From positions 9,300,001-9,364,000 of the forward strand of contig NC_065873.1 of NCBI RefSeq assembly GCF_933775445.1: 64,000 nucleotides of DNA, given 5' to 3'. Shown in pieces: positions 57,553 to 64,000 of this stretch (its first letter is position 1; every line of letters begins with the position of its first letter). A model generated the notes under the pieces. It saw nothing but the letters and a program-made list of their open reading frames with translations, was not told the origin of the DNA and ran no database searches. This DNA comes from Argentina anserina. Its lineage: Eukaryota > Streptophyta > Magnoliopsida > Rosales > Rosaceae. The translations under genes and the position numbers were made by a program.

Positions 57553-60500
57553 ATGGCTGACGAGCCTTCGGTGGCGCCACCGCAACCGACTCCACCTTCC
57601 TCCTCCAATTCGCCTCTCGGAAACTCTGTGATCCCCATAGTCAACAAGCTCCAGGACATCTTCGCCCAGCTCGGCTCCCAATCTACCATCGAGCTTCCTC
57701 AGGTCGCCGTCGTCGGTAGCCAGAGTAGCGGCAAGTCCAGTGTCCTCGAGGCCCTCGTCGGCCGCGACTTCTTGCCACGTGGCAACGAAATCTGCACGCG
57801 CCGCCCCCTCGTGCTCCAGCTCTTGCAGACTAAGCCCAACGCCGCCGCCGCCGGGTCCGATGAAGAGTACGGCGAGTTCCTCCACGTCCCTGGCAAGCGC
57901 TTCTACGACTTCTCCGACATTAGAAGAGAAATTCAGGTACTGATTTGCTCTCTCTCTGCTGCTTTTTTACTTTGTTATTACTGCAAATGTGATTTAAGAT
58001 TGAAATTCATTGGTTTAGAAAAGCATATACTATGAAGCTTAGACCACTATTTATACTTGTATTATAACTTAGAACTGCCGCCACTGTAGTATATAGATTT
58101 TGATTATTAACTGTAGAATCTGAATTCTATTCTGTTTCGGGAAGCAAAGTCACCGTAACTTTATACTTGTGCTGCTTTGGTTGTGCCATCGGCTACTTTA
58201 TACTTGGATCTAGGGAAAGTATGTGAAAACAAAACTAATAAAATTCTGTAAAACAATTTAAAGTCACTGTGAAACTTATGAATGTGAAGGCGTATCTATA
58301 TCGAGTGATAACTAAGCTATATGTCAATGTAAATGTGTACGTTTGTCCCTTGTTGATGGATTTTTTTAATAATGTAGGCTGAGACTGAGAGGGAAGCAGG
58401 TGGAAACAAAGGTGTCACAGACAAGCAGATTCGTTTGAAGATTTTCTCTCCAAATGTTCTTGATATAACACTGGTAGATCTACCTGGCATTACAAAGGTT
58501 CCTGTTGGTGATCAGCCCTCTGATATTGAAGCACGAATTAGGACAATGATCATGTCTTACATCAAAATTCCAAGTTGTTTGATTCTAGCTGTCACAGCAG
58601 CGAATTCGGATTTAGCAAATTCAGATGCTCTTCAGATTGCAGGGAATGCTGATCCTGATGGTAGGCTTTCCAACTTTGATGCTGCTTTTCCATGCTGGAT
58701 TGGTAATTTGTATTCATCAGAAACTCACATTAGACTATTTTTTATGACAGGTCTCCGAACCATAGGAGTAGTCACTAAGGTGCACTTTTTTTTTTATTAT
58801 GTATTTCTTTGACTATTATCAATTTGTTTTTTTTAACTGACAAGATTTATGTTTATTTCAATGTCTCAGCTGGATATTATGGACAGAGGTACTGATGCCC
58901 GTAATCTTTTGCTCGGAAAAATTATTCCTCTACGACTAGGCTACATAGGTGTTGTGAATCGTAGTCAGGAGGTAATCCATCTTAAACTCAACTAAAATGT
59001 GCTTCTTTCTCTGATGTATATCTGATGGTGGTGATATAAACCAACTGATTCTTTACTAAAAATAAACATGCTTTGGGTTAGAGGTTGATCCTTATCTTGC
59101 GCTTTTTTTTTTTAACTTCTATAATCTTCTCTGTTACGCATATCTGTTTGGCCTTGCCTTTCCTTACAAATATTAAGTCAAGCAGCTAAGAATGGAAAAC
59201 TATCTACTTCCTCTTTGTATGGTCATATATAATTCGCAGTCTAATTTTCTTTTCTCAAATTATGTGTTCACGTCAGAGTAATTAGTTTGGCGAACACTGT
59301 TTTACTTGATCTGCTGTATTTCCTTGTAGATAGTGGTTATCAAATTAGGATATATGTGTTCTTCATTCTGATAAAGCTGCTCAATTCTATCCTTGAAACA
59401 GGATATTATGTTGAACCGGAGCATCAAGGATGCACTAATAGCTGAGGAAAAGTTTTTCCGCAGTCGCCCAGTATGAGCATTTTCCTTGAATTAGTATGCA
59501 TATCTTGGCTTGGGTTAAACAAATAATTTATCATAAATTTGTAAATGCTGTTACATAGGTATATAATGGTCTTGCTGATCGCTGCGGCATCCCTCAGTTG
59601 GCAAAGAAGTTGAACCAGGTATAATATCTGAACTGCACCCTAATACAGTAAATGGTTATTTAATATCTCTTTTGTATTTGAACTATTTTTTGTACTGCTG
59701 GCACTCTATATATGCACATTTTTTTTCCAGTTATTTGTTAATCCCTTTCCATGATGATGCTTCTAATTCTCCACATAGCTGTGAAGTTGATCCTCATAAT
59801 TTATATGCAGATTCTAGTGCAACATATCAAGGCAGTGCTCCCTGGTCTGAAATCACGCATAAGCTCCGCACTAGTTTCTGTTGCCAAGGAACATGCCAGT
59901 TATGGGGAAATCACAGAATCAAAGGTGGGTTTAATTAGTGTGAAGACTAACCCTGATTTATATGGTAAATGTTATTTGACAATGTCACGTGATGACTTCC
60001 TTGCATTTGGCTGAGTACTTCTATGTTACCTTTAGGCTGGTCAGGGAGCTCTTCTCCTCAACATTCTTTCAAAGTATTCTGAAGGTAAATTAGGCGTACC
60101 AGTTCACTTTTCCCAATCACATCTTGGCTCTGTGGTGCGCAACTAGGTAATATATCACTGATTACTTCTTAAAAACAGCATTTTCTTCCATGGTCGAGGG
60201 TAAAAATGAAGAAATGTCGACAACTGAGCTGTCTGGCGGAGCACGAATTCACTATATCTTCCAGAACATCTTTGTGAAAAGTTTAGAGGTTTGAACTCTA
60301 ATCACAACTGCTCTCACTGATTTTACTTAATATGACTTATGGAACATTTTTTCTTTCCCTTCTGATCCCTTATGTCTTTAAGAAATGTTTGTTGTATCTT
60401 TATTTTTGTCATTAGATTACAGTACATTATCATCTAATTTCTTCTTTTTTTTATTACCAACAGTTCATTTGTACAAAATCCTTTTCCATCATAGGCTACT

Positions 60501-63500
60501 AACCATTTTGGCTTCTGGAAGAAATGTTATATTTTATTGTTGCAATTTTTATTCTTTACCCAATAAAATGGATTTATTTTGTGTAAAAACAAATGCAGAT
60601 TTCCCCCACACTGGTGTTACTGTCTGCATGGCTATGTTGGACTTCATGCAGATTATTTCTTTTGAATAACATGCAGATGTTTCTTTCTTTGTTTATTTAT
60701 ATATTTCTTCTTCTTCCTGCAATTTTATTGCACCTATATGCATAACATTAAAGGTTTAATTTGTGGGTTAAGTAGTTATTTTTAAGTTGTTATTGATGAG
60801 AATCAGAACTCTATTGTACTTGGCTACATATAGTTTAAGATGACTGTTCTGTCTTAAGTTTAAGTTAGTAAGTGTGTCTGCTTTTAAAACTAACTGAAAA
60901 AGTAGCAAAAGAACTGAGAGATAGTGAAGAGTGAGATATAGCTTACATTAATGTTCTTCCTGGATCTGCTTCTGACTTCATTATGTTATATGCAAAGAGT
61001 AACTTGTCGGCTTTTACATTTCCTTGCAATTTATTATAACCTAATGGTTTTGGTGTCTATAGGAGGTGGATCCCTGTGAGGACCTAACAGATGATGACAT
61101 TAGAACTGCCATTCAAAATGCAACAGGCCCAAAATCTGCATTATTTGTACCAGAAGTAAATCTTACTTGCATACTTTCACTTTTTAAGAGATGGACTAAT
61201 CTTTTGGACCTTTTCTGTTTTCCATTTAAGACTGCAGTCATAATTATCCTCCCTTGACAATATACCTGGCATTTGATCTTCATGTGCATAGGTGCCCTTT
61301 GAAAATCTTGTAAGGAGGCAAATAGCTCGTTTGTTAGATCCCAGCCTTCAATGTGCCAGATTCATATATGATGAGCTAATGAAGGTAAGATTCACGTTGC
61401 TGTTATCATATCTTTTGTAACTTCACACATATGTTAAATTTAATATCATGTCTTTTGTAACTTCTCACTTATTTTAAATTTAATATGACATATGAATGTA
61501 AATGTTGTTTGTTCAGATTAGCCATCGGTGCCTTGTAAATGAATTGCAGCGATTCCCTGTTTTGAGAAAGCGGATGGATGAAGTTATAGGGAACTTTTTA
61601 CGTGAAGGCCTTGAACCCTCTGAAACAATGATTGGACATATTATTGAGATGGAGGTATGAAGATTAAGATACTAAACTAATTTTGTCTTGCGTTAAAAGA
61701 TAAACAATTATCATTTCACAAATATGCATTGCTTTACCAACCGAGGAATCAAACTGCAGCAGCAATGTTCCAACTGCTCTCTCTTTCACGTCTTTTTTCC
61801 ATGAATGCAATTCAGCATGATCTTTTTAGTTGATGAAATTACTCTTCCTCTCTGTGGTTTTCTTGGTCTTGTTTTTCCTTTTATCTTCATGTATCATTTG
61901 CTGATCAAATGTTCTTTGCATTTATTTAATTTTTGGTTTGTTTAAGATAAATCCAATTTATCCGGGTGGGGCAGTGGCCCTGTTCAAGTACTTGCATGTT
62001 TTCTTACAAATTAAGTTGGCCCCAGTATATATTATTTACCAAGGATTCTTTACTTAGCGCACTATTACAATAGGTATTAATACAAAATTATTTACACTTA
62101 ATAATATCGGCCAACAACCTTAGAATCATTGAATATCTTTTCCATTGTGTGCTTACCTGCTTTATTGATGACACTTGATGCTCCAGAGTAAAGGAAAGAG
62201 ACGAGATAAATGTCACTGGATGCATGTATATAGCAGAGATGTTTGTTACTTGATCTTTGTAATGATTTTGTTCTGGGTGCATGTGGAAATTTAATCAAGT
62301 TCGTTGTTACATGCTAGTTCAGTAGTCTGCTTATGTACATATATTTTATGACTGATCAACTCCCAGCTTGTACCATGGTAATGCATCTGCTCTGGTCTCT
62401 TATATTTGGATCTTAATCATTCTGCAGATGGACTACATAAATACTTCTCATGCTAATTTTATTGGTGGAAGTAAGGCTGTTGAGAGTGCGTTGCAACAGG
62501 TGAAGTCCTCTCGAATTCCTCTGCCCCTTGCCAGGCAAAAGGTATATAGCCATGCTGCTGAGTTATTGTGCAATCGTGTATAGTTTAATTAAGATGATGT
62601 CATTTTAGATCTTTTTGTTTTTTCAACTAGGATGGTATAGACTCTGACAAGGCCCCAGCATCTGAAAGAAGTTTAAAATCTAGAGCAATTCTTGGCAGAC
62701 AAGTGAATGGAATTTTGCCTGACCAGGTATGCAAAAGTTTGTGTCTTTGCAACATAGTTTTTTATTGGTAAATTATTTACTTTTATTATGAATTTCCAGT
62801 TATATCTAAAAGTTAAAGAACACAAAGTAAAAAGTTCCACTGATGTTAACCTAGTCCTTATGGTAATGATTCTTTTTCTTTCTTTCATTGACTAATTGAC
62901 AGGGTGTTCGTCCTGTGGCAGATGGTGAAAAAGTTCCACCTGCTGGTAGTATATATGTTTTTTTCCCACTAATTATCACATGCCTTTGCAATTCAACTAT
63001 ATATCTATACGCCACACACATACATGTGTTGGTGTCCGGACATTCACATGATATGTGACTTGAAAAGGAAATTACGCTAAACCATCTTTGGACCTAAATT
63101 CGATGGTGGGAAAGAAAACAACTCTAACTTAAAATTGATTCTTTCTACTGTTGGGTCTAGATTCAAATGAGAGCATAATAGCCTTGTTCATCCTGTATCA
63201 CTGGATCTGTGAACAATGGTGTATTGGTGCATCATAGCATGAAGCGACTGACAAAGTACATTTAAACCTGATGTGTATTTTACTTTGTCACCTGTTGCAA
63301 TGTGATTAGGGGGGCCAAGTGTATCAAATTGGGGAATTTCATCTATTTTTGGAGGGAGTGATAACCGTACGCCTGCTAAAGAAACCTTAATTAACAAGCC
63401 ATATACTGAACCTATCAACCACATGGAACAAGCCATCTCTATGATCCAATTAAGAGAGGTATTTTCTTGTACAATCTTTACTTGGATTATGTGCTTTATA

Positions 63501-64000
63501 TCCAATATTGTTGTATCTCTGATATTATTTATTAATCAATTTATGTTTCTGTTTAGCCCCCAACTGTCTTGAAGCCCACAGAAAGCCACTCGGAGCAGGA
63601 GTCGATTGAAATTGCGGTTACAAAACTTCTGTTGAGATCATACTATGACATTGTTAGGAAGAACATAGAGGATTCTGTACCAAAAGCAATTATGCACTTC
63701 TTGGTAATATTGACTAACCCGGATGCACCTGTTTATATTCTGTTTATTTCACCCTCATTTTTCTTTTCTTGGTAATATTGACTAACCCGGATGCACCTGT
63801 TTATATTCTGTTTATTTCACCCTCATTTTTCTTTTTCTTTTTATATTCTATATTTTGAATCTGAACGATTTGATTTAAAGCAACAAATTTTTATTCAAGG
63901 AGCAATATAAATCTTGAATAAGTTATGAAACTTCATTCATTTCCTTGCCCCTTAGTTTTGAGAGCCTCCTCTTTATTCACTTGGCCATTTTGTTTCCAAA
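57553..64000 (+). CDS. DRP3: Dynamin-related protein of the DRP3 type (mitochondrial/peroxisomal fission GTPase), 3' end outside
   Basis: Seventeen exons splice in frame with GT-AG junctions: 57553-57936, 58378-58660, 58751-58779, 58870-58971, 59402-59470, 59559-59618, 59811-59924, 60036-60084, 60179-60288, 61063-61155, 61292-61384, 61517-61654, 62428-62541, 62631-62726, 62903-62945, 63310-63458, 63557-63703 (691 codons). After a Pro/Ser-rich start comes the GTPase domain: GSQSSGKS at residues 55-62, DLPG 162-165, TKLD 231-234, NRSQ 262-265. Then follow the middle domain ([20 protein letters not shown]), a variable insert, and the first part of the effector domain ([20 protein letters not shown]). 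DRP3 proteins constrict mitochondria and peroxisomes. GNADPDG and VNRSQEDI look closer to DRP3B than DRP3A, but the split may be lineage-specific. Arabidopsis members are about 800 residues, so about 110 are missing here. The start has G at -3 and +4. Confidence 0.93.
58751..58779 (+). other. DRP3: 29-nt micro-exon 3 of DRP3 (GTPase G4 approach)
   Basis: This tiny exon encodes LRTIGVVTK and completes the Gly codon split after 58660. The TK of the TKLD nucleotide-binding motif is here, and LD starts exon 4. Both flanking introns are short (90 nt each) and have GT-AG ends. Skipping it would shift the frame and remove half of G4. Confidence 0.88.
63700..63835 (+). repeat. 68-bp tandem duplication spanning the exon 17 donor of DRP3
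   Basis: The unit starting CTTGGTAATATTGACTAACC and ending TTTTTCTTTT is present twice without visible change (63700-63767 and 63768-63835). It contains the last bases of exon 17 and its splice donor, so two identical donors lie 68 bp apart. Confidence 0.93.

Noticed and set aside
57520..57885. 121-residue minus-strand frame opposite DRP3 exon 1
   Set aside because: It is a shadow of the GC-rich first exon; the plus strand carries a clear GTPase domain.
60289..61062. Possible extra exons or an insertion in DRP3 intron 9, including frame 60385-60669
   Set aside because: Exons 9 and 10 join in frame with the conserved order of DRP3. The intron text has no domain and no terminal repeats.

Overview
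The window is nuclear DNA of a flowering plant, almost certainly a eudicot. It is AT-rich and dominated by LTR retrotransposons of plant lineages: Athila-type Ty3/gypsy elements primed by tRNA-Asp, and Tekay/Del-like chromoviruses primed by initiator tRNA-Met. It ends in one intron-rich host gene, a dynamin-related protein of the DRP3 type. I cannot fix the family; a rosid would fit.

Layout. 1-4828: a minus-strand chromovirus (element G) cut by the window edge, with decayed gag-pro-RT, PBS and a complete 5' LTR. It sits in the 3' end of a plus-strand Athila-type element (K, 4829-6749). 6750-7097: a reversed LTR scrap (F). 7098-15268: a decayed plus-strand chromovirus (E), with its own LTRs, PBS and PPT but only a protease fragment. 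E carries a 527-bp solo LTR with TSD CTAAG (12225-12751) and a 1568-bp Athila-type solo LTR with TSD TTCAA (J, 13671-15238). 15269-17630: a probable minus-strand LTR remnant (I). 17641-19137: a truncated Athila-type LTR (H). 19138-20632: AT-rich DNA with nothing recognisable.

20638-54128 is one nest. An old plus-strand solo LTR (D, 1994 bp once rejoined, TSD CAGAG) was hit twice. Element A (22079-33305, TSD GTTTC) is a nearly intact Athila-type element with 1565-bp LTRs. Element B (33576-53835, TSD ATGGA) is a more decayed relative with 2260-bp LTRs. B was itself hit inside gag-pol by element C (41170-48904, TSD CTTCT), which has 2028-bp LTRs, PBS and PPT but no gag-pol at all: a non-autonomous derivative. 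A, B and C all lie on the minus strand, so their 5' LTR has the higher coordinates.

54129-57178 holds mixed remnants: an unidentified GC-rich patch, an Athila-type LTR fragment (L), and a probable 222-bp copia-type solo LTR. The DRP3 gene starts at 57553 on the plus strand. Seventeen exons (691 codons) with GT-AG junctions can be read before the window ends; the last part of the GTPase effector domain lies outside. The last donor site in the window is tandemly duplicated.

How the parts relate: A, B and C share PBS type, leader text and post-pol text, so C looks like a parasite of A/B-type machinery. A has four reading-frame lesions and B about ten, so neither copy is likely to be active itself. 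The most unusual structure is a degenerate module of about 130 bp, present twice in one class of these LTRs and again several times in the part of C that replaces gag-pol.
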